From the NCBI GenBank assembly GCA_023250755.1, contig JAHFAC010000104.1:1-6310 (forward strand): a DNA stretch of 6,310 nt. Direction: 5' to 3'. This document shows, in pieces, positions 6,003 through 6,310 of this stretch. Under the pieces are notes generated by a model that was not told where the DNA came from, did no database searches, and saw only the letters and a list, made by a program, of their open reading frames with translations. Positions within the stretch are counted from its first letter, which is position 1. Each line of letters begins with the position of its first letter. The stretch comes from Bacteriovoracaceae bacterium. GTDB taxonomy: Bacteria > Bdellovibrionota > UBA1018. Both the position numbers and the translations under genes were made by a program.

Positions 6003-6310
6003 ATGACCCTCTTCAAAAAACTAAACCACAAAAGAATCTTTGGCCTCGATCTTCTGCGTGCCTGTGCCATCCTCACCGTCTTATTTTATCATACGGATCA
6101 TTGTATTTCGGGAATTCCAGAAACCATAACGGGATTTTTTCATACAGGATGGGTTGGCGTAGATCTATTTTTCGTTCTTTCAGGTTTTTTGATTGGAAGC
6201 CAAGCGTTCGAAAGCAACAGCGAATCCTCTTTAAAAGGTCAGCTGCGAAACTTCTGGGTCCGTCGTTGGACTCGTACTCTCCCGCTGTATTCTTTGGTTT
6301 TATTGACCTT
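6003..6310 (+). CDS. Acyltransferase-3 family membrane protein, N-terminal part
   Basis: This gene starts at ATG 6003 and runs off the right edge, leaving 102 codons. It belongs to the acyltransferase-3 (OafA/YrhL-like) family of polytopic inner-membrane enzymes that O-acylate surface polysaccharides, lipids or other envelope molecules. Visible hallmarks are GLDLLRACAILTVLFYHT (14-31) with the conserved His30, GWVGVDLFFVLSGFLIG (49-65) in the second membrane segment, and FWVRRWTRTLPLY (84-96) leading into the next one. No frameshift occurs in the visible part. There is no clear Shine-Dalgarno before the ATG, which may reflect a very short leader. It is divergent from the minus-strand operon, so it is probably an independent transcription unit. 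The acyl group and acceptor cannot be deduced. Confidence 0.92.
   Translation, partial: MTLFKKLNHKRIFGLDLLRACAILTVLFYHTDHCISGIPETITGFFHTGWVGVDLFFVLSGFLIGSQAFESNSESSLKGQLRNFWVRRWTRTLPLYSLVLLT

Overview
The window reads as chromosomal DNA of a Gram-negative bacterium. The outer membrane is implied by the LolC/LolD lipoprotein-release genes. The gene order lysS, a single lolC/E-type gene, lolD is one I associate with the former Deltaproteobacteria (Geobacter- or Bdellovibrio-like lineages). That placement is from memory, is weak, and could not be tested here. Base composition looks roughly balanced, and no mobile element, tRNA, rRNA or CRISPR array is visible.

Layout. Seven genes lie head to tail on the minus strand, so transcription runs from right to left: methylmalonyl-CoA epimerase (5934-5476), a rhomboid-family intramembrane serine protease (5461-4682), a 71-residue protein I do not recognise (4637-4422), thioredoxin reductase trxB (4407-3460), lysyl-tRNA synthetase lysS (3453-1930), a lipoprotein-release permease (1933-704) and its ATPase lolD (711 or 723 to 4). 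Gaps are 14, 44, 14 and 6 nt, then 4-nt and 8- or 20-nt overlaps. The run has no room for internal terminators and is probably one operon. At the right edge, after a 68-bp divergent intergenic region, a plus-strand acyltransferase-3 family gene begins at 6003 and leaves the window.

How the genes relate. Only lolC-lolD form an obvious functional unit, the inner-membrane ABC machine that extracts lipoproteins for delivery to LolA. The others are housekeeping (lysS, trxB), central metabolism (epimerase, propionyl-CoA/methylmalonyl-CoA route) and membrane proteolysis (rhomboid). They look co-transcribed rather than part of one pathway.

I see no convincing new biological system. The points most worth checking are a nine-G homopolymer in the rhomboid just after its catalytic histidine, a 12-bp tandem repeat that enlarges a loop of the epimerase, a Leu in place of the near-invariant Pro after Walker B in LolD, the single LolC/E-type subunit, the unrecognised 71-residue protein, and the compact divergent promoter. 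No stretch longer than about 70 bases lacks a gene.
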